64,000 bases of DNA from Nonomuraea guangzhouensis (GTDB lineage: Bacteria > Actinomycetota > Actinomycetes > Streptosporangiales > Streptosporangiaceae): positions 310,001 through 374,000 of the forward strand of contig NZ_JAHKRM010000002.1 of assembly GCF_019396345.1 (NCBI RefSeq), read 5' to 3'. Made by a program: the position numbers and the translations under genes. The notes under the pieces were generated by a model, which was given only the letters and a program-made list of their open reading frames with translations, did not search any database and was not told the origin of the DNA. How positions within the stretch are numbered: the stretch's first letter is position 1; each line of letters starts with the position of its first letter. Shown here piece by piece: positions 1 to 8,439 of this stretch.

Positions 1-171
1 AGGGACGCCGCCAAGGCCGCACTGGAAAAGGCCGGCCTCCCCCACGAGATCGTGACCTTCCCGGGCGTGAACCACGCCTTCTTCAACGACACGGGCCCGC
101 GCTACAACGCCCAGGCCGCCGCCCAGGCGTACCAACGGGTCCTGGACTGGTTCGGGGAACACCTGTCCTGA
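1..171 (+). CDS. dienelactone hydrolase family protein, C-terminal part
   Basis: The reading frame is open from the first base and stops with TGA at 169-171, giving the last 56 residues. The segment GVNHAFF carries the histidine that completes the Cys/Asp/His triad in dienelactone hydrolases. It is followed by the usual amphipathic tail (AYQRVLDWFGEHLS). The family hydrolyses dienelactone-type or related esters in the cytoplasm. The nucleophile and aspartate lie outside the window, so the substrate cannot be inferred. Confidence 0.8.
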   Translation, partial: RDAAKAALEKAGLPHEIVTFPGVNHAFFNDTGPRYNAQAAAQAYQRVLDWFGEHLS

Positions 172-337
172 CTCTGGTGAACAGCCCCGCGATGCCTCAG
201 GCATGACGACATCTAGGCGGTCTCCGGCACAACGACGTCGACCCCGCCCACGGTCTCGAAAGACCGCGAACGGGGTCAAGAATGCGCACGTCACGGCGCC
301 CAGCCCCGTAAACCTCAGGAGCGTGCCCCTGGACAGA

Positions 338-368
338 GGCCAGCCCCGCACAGAGGGTGGGGCTGGCC
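338..368. terminator. hairpin terminator between convergent genes
   Basis: A perfect 10-bp inverted repeat, GGCCAGCCCC / GGGGCTGGCC, is separated by 11 nt. It lies between the hydrolase fragment on the plus strand and glyS on the minus strand. An A/T-rich run (381-392) flanks it on the glyS side. Strong GC hairpins without long U tracts are common actinobacterial terminators, and the position suits bidirectional termination. Confidence 0.7.
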
Positions 369-389
369 CATGCTGGCCGTAAAAAATAA

Positions 390-1775
390 TTAGTCGTTCA
401 GGTGCTGGCGGAGGTAAGAGTCAACCGCGTCGAGCGAGATGCGCTCCTGGGCCATCGAGTCGCGCTCGCGGATCGTGACCGCCTGGTCCTCAAGCGTGTC
501 GAAGTCGACCGTGATGCAGAACGGCGTGCCGATCTCGTCCTGGCGCCGGTAGCGGCGGCCGATCGCGCCCGCGTCGTCGAACTCGACGTTCCACCGCCGG
601 CGCAGCTGCGCGGCCAGGTCGCGGGCCTTCGGCGACAGGTCGGCGTTGCGGGACAGCGGCAGCACCGCGGCCTTGACCGGGGCGAGCCGGTGGTCGAGCC
701 GCATGACCGTGCGCTTCTCCATGACGCCCTTGGCGTTGGGCGCCTCGTCCTCGGTGTAGGCGTCGAGCAGGAACGTCAGCGTGGCCCGGTCGACACCCGC
801 CGCCGGCTCGATGACGTAGGGCACGTAACGCTCGCCCGTGTCCTGCTCGAAGAAGCTCAGGTCGACGCCCGACGCCTTGGAGTGGGCGGTCAGGTCGAAG
901 TCGGTGCGGTTGGCGATGCCTTCGAGCTCACCCCACTCGCCGCCCGCGAAGTTGAAGCGGTATTCGACGTCGACCGTGCGCTTGGAGTAGTGGGACAGCT
1001 TCTCCTTGGGGTGCTCGTAGAGCCGGAGGTTGTCCTTGTTGATGCCCAGATCGGAGTACCAGCGGAAGCGCTCGTCGATCCAGTATTGGTGCCACTCCTC
1101 GTCGCTGCCCGGCTTGACGAAGAACTCCATCTCCATCTGCTCGAACTCGCGGGTGCGGAAGATGAAGTTGCCCGGCGTGATCTCGTTGCGGAACGACTTG
1201 CCGACCTGGCCGATGCCGAACGGGATCTTCTTGCGCGCCGACTGCTGCACGTTGAGGTAGTTGATGAAGATGCCCTGCGCGGTCTCCGGGCGCAGGTAGG
1301 CCAGGCCGGACTCGTCCTCGACCGGGCCGAGGTAGGTCTTGAGCAGGCCGCTGAACTGCTTCGGGTCGGTGAAGGCGCCCTTGTTGCCGCAGTTGGGGCA
1401 GGTGATGTCGGCCAGGCCGTTCTCGGGCGCCTTGCCGTTCTTCTCCTCGTACGCCTCAAGGAGGTGGTCGGCGCGGTAGCGCTTGTGGCACGACTGGCAC
1501 TCGGTCAGCGGGTCGGTGAAGGTCTCCACGTGGCCGCTGGCCTGCCAGACCTCGCGGGCCAGGATGACGCAGGAGTCGAGGCCCACCACGTCGTCGCGCG
1601 ACTGGACCATGGACAGCCACCACTGCCGCTTGACGTTGTTCTTCAGCTCGACGCCCAGGGGACCGTAGTCCCACGACGCGCGCAGTCCGCCGTAGATCTC
1701 GCTCGACGGGTAAACGAGCCCGCGGCGTTTGGCGAGGCTGACGATCGTGTCCATGACGTCTGTGCGTCGTGCCAT
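390..1775 (-). CDS. glyS: glycine--tRNA ligase
   Basis: This is a 461-residue class II aminoacyl-tRNA synthetase that charges tRNA-Gly in the cytoplasm. The N-terminus [19 protein letters not shown] and the YGPLG segment are typical of the single-chain (eukaryotic/actinobacterial) GlyRS. A CxxC...CPNC pair follows, then RPETAQGIF, the motif 2 region ([10 protein letters not shown]) and motif 3 ([11 protein letters not shown]). The frame stays open 74 codons further upstream, but the family start is the ATG at 1775, which has a GGAAAGAGA ribosome-binding region. It appears monocistronic. Confidence 0.97.
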   Translation of the reverse strand: MARRTDVMDTIVSLAKRRGLVYPSSEIYGGLRASWDYGPLGVELKNNVKRQWWLSMVQSRDDVVGLDSCVILAREVWQASGHVETFTDPLTECQSCHKRYRADHLLEAYEEKNGKAPENGLADITCPNCGNKGAFTDPKQFSGLLKTYLGPVEDESGLAYLRPETAQGIFINYLNVQQSARKKIPFGIGQVGKSFRNEITPGNFIFRTREFEQMEMEFFVKPGSDEEWHQYWIDERFRWYSDLGINKDNLRLYEHPKEKLSHYSKRTVDVEYRFNFAGGEWGELEGIANRTDFDLTAHSKASGVDLSFFEQDTGERYVPYVIEPAAGVDRATLTFLLDAYTEDEAPNAKGVMEKRTVMRLDHRLAPVKAAVLPLSRNADLSPKARDLAAQLRRRWNVEFDDAGAIGRRYRRQDEIGTPFCITVDFDTLEDQAVTIRERDSMAQERISLDAVDSYLRQHLND

Positions 1776-1870
1776 TTTGGTTGCGTCTCTTTCCGGCTGG
1801 AGGTCGGCGAGGAAAATTGGATGAGCTCCCAGCTTAGGGGACGCCCGGGAGCCCTCGCGCGCGAGTATTT

Positions 1871-2164
1871 CTACTCGCCGTCTTGTAGGTAAACGTCCTC
1901 GAACGCACTCGGTTCGTTGACCATGAGGATCATCAGGGGATACATCGCCATCCGCGCCGCGGATAGGGCTCTCCGGTAGAAACCGGCGCCCTCCCACTCA
2001 CTGACCAGCGCCCACAGATTGGGCTCGTCGACCGAGCGGGCCAACCGGCCGCGCAGGAATCCGGGCTGGTCGGCCAGTGTCTGGAGGATGACATGGCCTT
2101 GCTTGACGAAGTCTTGGGACTGGGACTCTGGGACGGTGTAACGGATTACGGCGAGCACGCACAC
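1871..2164 (-). CDS. antibiotic biosynthesis monooxygenase (ABM)-like small protein
   Basis: This 97-residue protein matches the ABM/dimeric ferredoxin-like fold: an N-terminal beta strand ([10 protein letters not shown]), a helix ([21 protein letters not shown]) and a strand with [17 protein letters not shown], the usual ExWxxxxxxxRAL signature. Such proteins act as dimers, as oxygenases of aromatic polyketides or as heme-degrading or sensing proteins; the role here is unknown. It lies upstream of glyS in the same direction, with 95 bp between that hold the glyS promoter. Confidence 0.75.
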   Translation of the reverse strand: MCVLAVIRYTVPESQSQDFVKQGHVILQTLADQPGFLRGRLARSVDEPNLWALVSEWEGAGFYRRALSAARMAMYPLMILMVNEPSAFEDVYLQDGE

Positions 2165-2243
2165 CAGGATGTCAGACGATTACACACTGCTGGGCGATTC
2201 CAGCCCCTGACCTGCTCGCCCCCACCGGCGCTAGGCTCGGCGC

Positions 2244-2606
2244 GTGGCCTCCAAAGACAACCGCCGCAAGAATCCGCGCCGACCGCTCCCCGCCGGCGAG
2301 CAGTTCTTCACGCCCGGCGCGACCGGCCTGCGCAAGTCCGTCGAGGAGCGCAGCGCGACCCCGATGGCGTTCCTGTACACGCAGGTGCCCAAGTGGGCGG
2401 CGCCCGCGGTGCTGGTGGTGCTCCTGCTGACCGGGTTCGCCGTGGACAACTGGCTGGGCGGCGTGGCGGTGCTGCCGGTGCTGGCGTTCGTGGGCTGGCT
2501 GGCGTACCTGTCCTGGCCGTCGCTGAGCGTCGGCGGGCGGCTGCTGCGCGTCGTGATGCTCGCCTTCCTGCTGGTCCTTGCGGCCGACCGGTTCGGAGTG
2601 TTTTAG
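2244..2606 (+). CDS. small two-helix membrane protein (DUF6703-like)
   Basis: This 120-residue protein starts at GTG. A very basic N-terminus (ASKDNRRKNPRRPLPAG) is followed by about 40 polar residues and three hydrophobic stretches: WAAPAVLVVLLLTGFAV, VLPVLAFVGWLAYLSW and LLRVVMLAFLLVLAADRFGVF. It resembles the uncharacterised actinobacterial DUF6703 proteins. It is divergent from the ABM-like gene, and its stop lies 11 bp before the Zur-like box of the zinc operon, so it probably does not belong to that operon. Confidence 0.7.
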   Translation: MASKDNRRKNPRRPLPAGEQFFTPGATGLRKSVEERSATPMAFLYTQVPKWAAPAVLVVLLLTGFAVDNWLGGVAVLPVLAFVGWLAYLSWPSLSVGGRLLRVVMLAFLLVLAADRFGVF

Positions 2607-2616
2607 CCACAGATTT

Positions 2617-2631
2617 TGACAATCATTTTCA
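2617..2631 (+). promoter_or_regulatory. Zur box upstream of znuA
   Basis: TGACAATCATTTTCA matches the actinobacterial Zur consensus TGAAAATGATTTTCA at 13 of 15 positions. It lies 24 bp before the znuA start, in the only AT-rich stretch nearby. Zn-loaded Zur would block the promoter of znuABC-zur. The assignment rests on sequence resemblance plus the presence of zur in the same operon. Confidence 0.75.
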
Positions 2632-2654
2632 TTTTCCCCATAATCGGTGGCGTG

Positions 2655-3545
2655 ATGTCCCGAACGCCCCGAATCAGTGCTGCAATCCTCGCGACCACCC
2701 TGCTGACCGCCGCCTGCTCGGGCTCCGGCGCCGCGGACACGGCCAAGGACGGCAAACCCGCCGTGATCGCCGCCTTCTACCCGCTCCAGTGGCTCACCGA
2801 GCAGGTCGGCGGCTCCGACGTGAACGTGTCGGTGCTGACCGCCCCCGGTGTCGAACCGCACGACCTGGAGCTCGGCGCGCACCAGGTGGCCCAGCTGGAG
2901 GACGCGGCGCTGACCGTCTACATCAAGGGCGTCCAGCCCGCCGTGGACGACGCGGTCGCCCAGGACACCAGCTTCGACGCCGCCACCGCCGTCAAGACCC
3001 TCCCCGCGAGCGAGCACGAGGAAGGCCACGACATCGGGTACGACCCGCACCTCTGGCTGGACCCCTCCCGCCTGGCCACCGTCGCCACCAAGCTCGGCGA
3101 GCGGCTGGCCGCCACCGACCCCGCGCACGCCCAGGGCTACCGGGACCGCGCGGTCAGGACGGCGGGCGCGCTGGGGACACTCGACCAGGAGTACGCCAAG
3201 GGCCTGACCACCTGCGCGACCAAGACGCTGGTCACCAGCCACCAGGCGTTCGGCTACCTGGCCGACCGCTATCACCTCAAGCAGATCGGCATCACACTCG
3301 ATCCGGAGGCCGAGCCCTCCCCCGCCCGCATCGCCGAGGTCGCCAAGCTGGCCAAGGACGAGAAGGCGACCACGATCTTCACCGAATCCCTGGTCAGCCC
3401 CAAGGTCGCCGAGGTGCTCGCCAAGGAGATCGGCGCGAAGACGGCGGTGCTCGACCCACTGGAGAGCAAGCCGCCTGGCGACTACCTGTCGGCCATGCGC
3501 GCCAACCTGAAGACCCTGCAGAGCGCATTGGGGTGCACGGCATGA
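2655..3545 (+). CDS. znuA: zinc ABC transporter substrate-binding lipoprotein
   Basis: This is a cluster A-I (ZnuA/TroA) metal-binding lipoprotein of about 296 residues. The signal peptide ends in LTAAC, the lipobox with Cys21. The mature protein starts its first domain with VIAAFYPLQWLTEQVGG, contains GVEPHDLELG and a His/Glu-rich loop (SEHEEGHD), and keeps DPHLWLDP, TSHQAFGYLADRY and the C-terminal FTESLVSPKVAEVLA. It captures Zn outside the membrane for ZnuB/ZnuC. The ATG at 2655 is preferred; a GTG lies immediately before it at 2652. Its stop overlaps znuC. Confidence 0.93.
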   Translation: MSRTPRISAAILATTLLTAACSGSGAADTAKDGKPAVIAAFYPLQWLTEQVGGSDVNVSVLTAPGVEPHDLELGAHQVAQLEDAALTVYIKGVQPAVDDAVAQDTSFDAATAVKTLPASEHEEGHDIGYDPHLWLDPSRLATVATKLGERLAATDPAHAQGYRDRAVRTAGALGTLDQEYAKGLTTCATKTLVTSHQAFGYLADRYHLKQIGITLDPEAEPSPARIAEVAKLAKDEKATTIFTESLVSPKVAEVLAKEIGAKTAVLDPLESKPPGDYLSAMRANLKTLQSALGCTA

Positions 3546-4315
3546 GCGACAGCGCCTTCTCCATGACCGGCGGCCGGGTGAGCCTGGACCGGCGGGACAT
3601 CCTGCGCGGCATCGACCTCACGGTCTGCCCCGGCGAGGTCGTCGCCGTCATGGGTGCCAACGGCTCCGGCAAGTCCACGCTGGTCCGCACCCTGCTGGGC
3701 CTCACCCCGCTCTCGGGCGGCCAGACCCTGGTGTACGGCACGCCGCCGGCGAAGTTCCGCGAGTGGTGGCGCATCGGCTACGTGCCGCAGCGCCTGGCCG
3801 TCGGCGGCGGGGTGCCCGCCACGGTCCGCGAGGTCGTGACCTCCGGCCGCATCGCCAGGCAGAGCCGGTTGCGCCGTACCAGCCCCGAGGACAAGGCGGC
3901 GGCGGCGAGCGCGCTGGAGGCCGTCGGGCTGTCCGATCGGGCGGGCGATCCGGTGCAGTCGCTGTCCGGCGGCCAGCAGCAGCGGGTGCTGATCGCCCGG
4001 GCGCTGGCGGGCGAGCCCGACACGTACGTGATGGACGAACCCACCGCCGGCGTCGACGCCGACACCCAGCAACTGCTCGCCGACACGCTGGCCACGCTGG
4101 TGCTGAACGGCAAGACCATCGTGCTCGTCGCCCACGAGCTCGGCCCGCTCGAGCCGCTCATCACCCGCGGCGTGGTGGTCCGCGAGGGCCGCATCGCGCA
4201 CGACGGAAGGCCGCCGCGGCCCGAGGGCGAGTGCGCGCGGCCGGGACACGAACACGTACACCCGCACGCCGCCGAGGCGGCCGCGGGACCCCTTACCGGA
4301 TGGGGAGAGTCATGA
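3542..4315 (+). CDS. znuC: zinc ABC transporter ATP-binding protein
   Basis: This 257-residue cytoplasmic ATPase energises zinc import. It has a Walker A (GANGSGKST), a Q-loop region (YVPQRLAV), the ABC signature LSGGQQQR, a Walker B (TYVMDEPTAGVD) and an H-loop (LVAHE). The C-terminus after residue about 225 is an extension rich in His and acidic residues (HEHVHPHAAEA), which may bind metal. It starts in an ATGA overlap with znuA and ends in an ATGA overlap with znuB, so translation is coupled. Confidence 0.94.
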   Translation: MSDSAFSMTGGRVSLDRRDILRGIDLTVCPGEVVAVMGANGSGKSTLVRTLLGLTPLSGGQTLVYGTPPAKFREWWRIGYVPQRLAVGGGVPATVREVVTSGRIARQSRLRRTSPEDKAAAASALEAVGLSDRAGDPVQSLSGGQQQRVLIARALAGEPDTYVMDEPTAGVDADTQQLLADTLATLVLNGKTIVLVAHELGPLEPLITRGVVVREGRIAHDGRPPRPEGECARPGHEHVHPHAAEAAAGPLTGWGES

Positions 4316-5187
4316 TCGAGCTGTTGGACAAGCAGTTCTTCCAGCTCGCGCTGATCGCGGCCCTGCTGGTGGGGCTCTGCGCACCCGCTGTCGGCACGTT
4401 CATCGTGCAGCGCAAGCTCGCCCTGCTCGGCGACGGCATCGGGCATGTGGCACTGACCGGCGTCGCGCTGGGCTTCCTGACCGGCACCGCGCCCGTGCTC
4501 ACGGCCGTGGCCGTGTCGGTCATCGGCGCCGTGGCCATCGAGCTCGTCCGGGCGCGCGGGCGTACCAGCGGCGACGTGGCTCTGGCGCTGCTGTTCTACG
4601 GCGGCATCGCGGGCGGCGTCATGCTCATGGGCATCGCGCCGGGCGGCAGCAACGCCAAGCTGAACTCGTACCTGTTCGGCGCCATCGCCAGCGTCACCAC
4701 CCAGGACATCTGGATCATCGGCGCGCTGGCCGTCGCGGTGATCGCGGTGGTCGTGATCTTCGGCAGGGAGCTGTTCGTGCTCTGCCAGGACGAGGAGATG
4801 GCCCGGGCCAGTGGCCTGCCGGTGCGCTTCCTCAGCCTGCTGATCGCCGTCACGGCCGCGCTGACCGTGGTCATCGCCATGCGTGTGGTCGGGTTGCTGC
4901 TGGTCAGCGCGCTGATGGTGATCCCGGTGGCGACCAGTCAGCAGCTCACCAGGGGGTTCCGCTCGACGATGGGGCTGGCCATGCTGTTCGGCGTCGTCGC
5001 GGCGGTGGGCGGGCTGCTCGGCTCGACGCTGTCCGCCAGGGTGCCGCCGGGCGCCGCGATCGTTCTTCTTGCCCTCAGCGGCTTCGTCCTGGCGCTCGGT
5101 GTCGGTAAGTTCGTACGGCGAGGCAGACCCCGGGAGTCCACAGTGAGCGAGCGATCCACCATGCGCGTCGAGGAGGTCACACGCTGA
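4312..5187 (+). CDS. znuB: zinc ABC transporter permease
   Basis: This 291-residue integral membrane permease of the ABC-3 family has about eight hydrophobic segments. It includes the family's FIVQRKLALLGDGIGHVALTGVA region and LVSALMVIPVATSQ. It forms the Zn channel with ZnuC. The start overlaps the znuC stop (ATGA), and the TGA stop overlaps the zur start (TGATG). The tail after the last helix (VRRGRPRESTVSE...) is basic and cytoplasmic. Confidence 0.94.
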   Translation: MIELLDKQFFQLALIAALLVGLCAPAVGTFIVQRKLALLGDGIGHVALTGVALGFLTGTAPVLTAVAVSVIGAVAIELVRARGRTSGDVALALLFYGGIAGGVMLMGIAPGGSNAKLNSYLFGAIASVTTQDIWIIGALAVAVIAVVVIFGRELFVLCQDEEMARASGLPVRFLSLLIAVTAALTVVIAMRVVGLLLVSALMVIPVATSQQLTRGFRSTMGLAMLFGVVAAVGGLLGSTLSARVPPGAAIVLLALSGFVLALGVGKFVRRGRPRESTVSERSTMRVEEVTR

Positions 5188-5576
5188 TGTCCACCAGACG
5201 TGACGCCGTGCACGACACTCTCCGCCAGAGTGATGGTTTCCGCAGCGCGCAGGACGTCTATGCCGAGATGCGCGGCCACGGCGCCAAGATCGGCCTGACC
5301 ACGGTCTACCGGGCGCTCCAGGCGCTGGCCGACGGCGGCCTCGTCGACGTGCTGCGCACCGACGACGGCGAGTCCGTCTACCGCGCGTGCGCCAGCGGCG
5401 ACCACCATCACCACCTGGTGTGCCGCCGCTGTGGCCGGACGGTCGAGGTGGCCGGTCCCGCCGTCGAACGCTGGGCGGAGACGGTCGGCTCCGAGCACGG
5501 CTTCACCGAGATCACTCACACGGTCGAGGTGTTCGGCACCTGCTCGGTCTGTTCGGCCTCGGTACGGGCGGGCTGA
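5187..5576 (+). CDS. zur: Fur-family zinc uptake regulator
   Basis: This 129-residue Fur-family repressor has an N-terminal winged helix (GLTTVYRALQALADGGLVDVLR). Its dimer/metal domain contains HHHHLVCRRCG and the C-terminal CSVC, the two Cys pairs of the structural zinc site. Its position as last gene of znuABC-zur, with a Zur-like box upstream of znuA, argues for Zur rather than Fur or PerR and implies autoregulation. Its 3' end overlaps the convergent EamA gene by 61 bp. Confidence 0.92.
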   Translation: MSTRRDAVHDTLRQSDGFRSAQDVYAEMRGHGAKIGLTTVYRALQALADGGLVDVLRTDDGESVYRACASGDHHHHLVCRRCGRTVEVAGPAVERWAETVGSEHGFTEITHTVEVFGTCSVCSASVRAG

Positions 5577-6433
5577 GCGCGACGCGAGCCGTACAGCACG
5601 CCCAGCACGATCACCGCGCACCCGGCGAGCTGCAGCGGCGACGGGTGCTCGCCGAGCAGCACGGCCGACAGCGCGACCGTCGTCATGGGCTGGATGAGCA
5701 GGAGCAGCGCGGTGAGCGCGGCGGGCTGCCTGGGCAGCGAGAACGAGATCAGCGTCCAGCCGATCACCTGCGGCCCGAGCGCGAGCAGCAGCAGCCAGCC
5801 GTGCGCCGGCCAGCTCGGCACGAAGTCCGCGCCCCCGAACACCGGGCTCAGCGCGGCCATCGCGAGCGTGGCCACGACGGTGGCGTGCGCCAACGGCCCG
5901 ACCGTACGCCCCGAGCCGCCCTTCAGCACCAGCAGGAACGCCGCGTACGAGATGGAGGTGGCCACGCCCGTCACCACCCCGAGCACCGGATTCGCCCCAT
6001 ATGCGGCGCTGTCGAAGACCCCCGAGATCAGCACCACTCCGGCGAACACCACCGGGGTGGCCCGCATCAGCCGGTTCGACGGCCGCTCGCGGAAGAGCGC
6101 CCACGCCGCGAAGGCCACGATGAAGACCTGCAGATTCCCCAGCACGGTCGCCAGTCCCGCGCCCACGTACTTGATAGCTTGGTGCCAGAACAGCAGGTCG
6201 AACGCGAACAGCACGCCCGCCAGCCACGCCAGGTTGCGGCTCCGGGCAGGCAGGGGGCCCAGCTTCCGCCGTTCGAACCAGGCCAGCACCAGCATGGGTG
6301 GCAGCGCGTACGCGCATCGGAAGAACGCCGAGGTGGCCGGCGAGACCCCCGACAGCCGCACCAGGGGCGCGGAGGTGGAGATGATCAGCGCACCCGCTAT
6401 CGCGATCAGCACGATACGGCGATGTGCACCCAC
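5516..6433 (-). CDS. EamA/DMT-family transporter
   Basis: This drug/metabolite transporter has about ten transmembrane segments and two EamA repeats. The first begins near LIAIAGALIISTSAPLVRL, the second near PVLGVVTGVATSISYAAFLLV. I place the start at GTG 6433 because GGGGG precedes it by five bases; an in-frame GTG at 6475 lacks a ribosome site. The substrate cannot be predicted. The C-terminal coding region overlaps the zur 3' end on the other strand. Confidence 0.85.
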   Translation of the reverse strand: MGAHRRIVLIAIAGALIISTSAPLVRLSGVSPATSAFFRCAYALPPMLVLAWFERRKLGPLPARSRNLAWLAGVLFAFDLLFWHQAIKYVGAGLATVLGNLQVFIVAFAAWALFRERPSNRLMRATPVVFAGVVLISGVFDSAAYGANPVLGVVTGVATSISYAAFLLVLKGGSGRTVGPLAHATVVATLAMAALSPVFGGADFVPSWPAHGWLLLLALGPQVIGWTLISFSLPRQPAALTALLLLIQPMTTVALSAVLLGEHPSPLQLAGCAVIVLGVLYGSRRAQPARTEAEQTEQVPNTSTV

Positions 6434-6504
6434 AGAAACCCCCGACACCCTTGGAGAGAGATACGCTGCGACCACGCTAGAACCGGTACTCGACAGGAGT
6501 CAAC

Positions 6505-7056
6505 ATGCCGTTTGGCCATGACATGGTGTATTCGCTGGCCACGGTCGTAGAGCTGGTCAACACCTCCCCGTCGACCGGCGGCGACACCGATGGCCTGGCC
6601 GAGCTGGCCGACCTGCACGAGTTCGTCGAGTCGCACCAGGTCAGCGGCATCGGCGCCCTCTCGGCCCGCGACCTCGGACAGGTGCGGCTCTTGCGGGAGG
6701 CCTTCCACCGCGTCTTCACCGCTCCAGACCAGCCGACAGCCGTGCGCCTCCTCAACGGGCTCCTGTCGAAGACGCGCATCACGCCCCGGTTGACGGAGCA
6801 CGATGGGCATCCGCTGCACATGCACTACTTCGCACCGGACGCGACCCTTTCCGAGCATCTGGCGGCGGACTGCGGGGTGGCGCTGGCGCATCTGGTGGTG
6901 GATGGGGAGTGGGAGCGACTACGGACCTGCTCGGCGCCTGACTGCGATCGGGTGTTCGTGGACGAGTCGCGCAATCGGTCGCGGGTTTACTGCGACAGCC
7001 GTACTTGTGGGAATCGCATGCATGTGGCTGCTTATCGGGCTCGGCGGCGGGCCTGA
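6505..7056 (+). CDS. CGNR zinc-finger (ABATE domain) protein, putative regulator
   Basis: The 183-residue product has an N-terminal ABATE-type domain (VVELVNTSPSTGG... through the LLNGLLSKTRITPRL region) and a C-terminal zinc finger. The finger has CSAPDCDRVFVDESRN and then YCDSRTCGNRMHVAAYR, containing the diagnostic CGNR. Members are thought to be DNA-binding stress regulators. An AGGAG lies before the ATG. It is divergent from the EamA transporter, which makes that gene a plausible target; this is an inference from position. Confidence 0.88.
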   Translation: MPFGHDMVYSLATVVELVNTSPSTGGDTDGLAELADLHEFVESHQVSGIGALSARDLGQVRLLREAFHRVFTAPDQPTAVRLLNGLLSKTRITPRLTEHDGHPLHMHYFAPDATLSEHLAADCGVALAHLVVDGEWERLRTCSAPDCDRVFVDESRNRSRVYCDSRTCGNRMHVAAYRARRRA

Positions 7057-7078
7057 CAAGCTCGGTCATCGCCGTTTG

Positions 7079-7192
7079 GCGCGCTACGCGCGAATGGCGC
7101 TCAGCCGTGCTTCCCAGGGGCTCCGCCCCTTCGACCCCCCAAAGCGCGGTCCTCGCTGACGCTCGGGCTGTGCTTATCGGGGCTCTCGCCCC
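7079..7192. repeat. intergenic hairpin cluster
   Basis: Three short GC-rich hairpins lie in the 251-bp gap after the CGNR gene: GCGCG-CTA-CGCGC (7079-7091), GGGGC-TCC-GCCCC (7117-7129) and GGGGC-TCTC-GCCCC (7179-7192). This dispersed-repeat style is common in Streptosporangiaceae intergenic DNA and may end transcription from both sides. No open reading frame in the gap looks real. Confidence 0.5.
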
Positions 7193-7307
7193 GAACCCCG
7201 GGCGGGGGCCTGAGCCATTTGATGGACCTGCCTGCTGACCAGGGTTGAGACGATGCCACCTTGCAGGTGAGTCCGAGGGATGGCGATCCCGGGATGCTCA
7301 ATGCCGA

Positions 7308-7883
7308 TCAACTGTGCCGGGTCGGCCGATAGGTCAGCACCTGCGTGTGGACGTCAAAGATCCGGGCCTCGAGCAGCTCAAGGTCGAAGTCGGCCGCACC
7401 GTCGAAGATCCGGTCCACGCCGGTCTTGCCGGAGATCACCGGGAAGACCGTCACCTCGATCGTGTCGACCAGGCCGGCGTTCAGCAGCGCCCGGTTGAGC
7501 GTCAGGCTGCCGTGGGAGCGCAGCGGCACATCGGATTCGGCCTTGAGGCGCGTGACCACCTCGACAGGATCGCCGGACTCGATGGTCGTGTCCGGCCACT
7601 CGATCGGCTCGGTCAGCCGGCTGGAGAGCACCGTGACTGGGGAGTCGAACATGCGCGTGATCCACCCGTCGAACAGGCTGCGGTCGAAGCCCGCGTCAAG
7701 GAACGGCGCGTTCGACGAGTAGGTCTTGGCCCCGAGCACCATGCGCAGCGGATCGCGGTAGGCAGCGGCGCGATAGGCGAGGAATTCGGGGCCCTGCTTG
7801 CCCCAGTAGCCGCCCCAGTCGCCATCGTGGTTGGCGAAGCCGTCAAGCGTGGAGAAGATGTCGAAGGTGTACGTGGCAGCCAT
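7308..7883 (-). CDS. dihydrofolate reductase family (RibD C-terminal-like) protein
   Basis: This 191-residue protein has the DHFR/RibD-C fold: an N-terminal strand (YTFDIFSTLDGFANH), a middle LGAKTYS segment, the SGDPVEVVTRLK helix and SHGSLTLNRALLNAGLVDTIEVTVFPVI, the nucleotide-binding GS..L...L....VDE-like block. Such proteins are NADPH-dependent reductases of unknown small substrates, not true DHFRs. The start at 7883 is fixed by AAGGAGACACC immediately upstream; the frame is open for 27 more codons but without a better site. Confidence 0.88.
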   Translation of the reverse strand: MAATYTFDIFSTLDGFANHDGDWGGYWGKQGPEFLAYRAAAYRDPLRMVLGAKTYSSNAPFLDAGFDRSLFDGWITRMFDSPVTVLSSRLTEPIEWPDTTIESGDPVEVVTRLKAESDVPLRSHGSLTLNRALLNAGLVDTIEVTVFPVISGKTGVDRIFDGAADFDLELLEARIFDVHTQVLTYRPTRHS

Positions 7884-7996
7884 GGTGTCTCCTTGCGGGA
7901 AGTTGGCCGCGCGCCTTGCGGCGGCCTCACCCCTGCTACGAACACCACCGCCCCGATCCGACACACCTCCCAGATTTCTTTCAAAACTTTCCGGGC

Positions 7997-8147
7997 TCAG
8001 CCGATCTGAGTGTGTAGTTGTGGTCTGAACCCGCCAGCCTCTCGCAGTGATCCTGCGATGTAGTCGGCGAGGTTACAGAAGCCCAGCGCGGAGCCGCGTA
8101 GATGTTCCAGGCGGCCGTTGATCGCTTCGGTGAAGGAGATCAAAGCA
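7997..8147 (-). pseudogene. C-terminal remnant of an ISL3-type transposase
   Basis: Read on the minus strand, this stretch encodes FTEAINGRLEHLRGSALGF, then CNLADYIAGSLREAGGF and RPQLH before a TGA. That is the characteristic C-terminus of actinobacterial ISL3-type transposases. Only about 45 codons remain and no catalytic residues are left. The sequence stops at a strong inverted repeat at 8148-8183. Identification is from memory of the conserved tail. Confidence 0.7.
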
Positions 8148-8183
8148 GTGGCCCCATGATCACATCCGTGATCATGGGACCAC
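8148..8183. repeat. 36-bp inverted repeat at the edge of the transposase remnant
   Basis: The arms are GTGGcCCCATGATCAC and GTGATCATGGGaCCAC, 16 bp each, with a single mismatch around a 4-nt centre (ATCC). It abuts the ISL3 remnant on one side and lies 25 bp beyond the stop of the minus-strand secreted peptide gene. It may terminate that gene's transcript, be a regulatory palindrome, or be the scar of an element end. Confidence 0.6.
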
Positions 8184-8208
8184 TATCGTCGCGCTGGTGA
8201 GCGGACGC

Positions 8209-8439
8209 TCAGCAGGGGGTCTCGTGGAACTCCGGGTAGGAACCCCGCCTACCCACCCACGTCTCATCCCCGACGCAGTTCTCGTACTTGATCCCCGTTA
8301 ACGTGGTGCGGCTCGAGTCGGTGTAGTAATACGTTTCGCAGTGGTAGTCGATCTGGCAGGCGCGGGCGTGCGCGGGCGAGCTGATAACAGTGAGGGTGCC
8401 GAGAGCGAGCAGGACGGCCAGCGATGCGCGGCGAATCAT
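8209..8439 (-). CDS. small secreted Cys-containing protein (DUF6289-like)
   Basis: This 76-residue precursor has a signal peptide (MIRRASLAVLLALGTLTV... cleaved near AHA-RA) and a short mature part with four cysteines: ACQIDYHCETYYYTDSS, YENC and a C-terminal ETPC. That pattern recalls the actinobacterial DUF6289 family of unknown function; two disulfides are likely. The start is supported by AAGGATCTTC before the ATG. Several related small secreted peptides are typical of Nonomuraea-like genomes. Confidence 0.75.
   Translation of the reverse strand: MIRRASLAVLLALGTLTVISSPAHARACQIDYHCETYYYTDSSRTTLTGIKYENCVGDETWVGRRGSYPEFHETPC

Noticed and set aside
402..1892. A 496-codon plus-strand frame opposite glyS
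   Set aside because: It is the antisense shadow of glyS: Leu/Val/Arg/Asp-rich translation without domains, while the minus strand encodes an unmistakable glycyl-tRNA synthetase.
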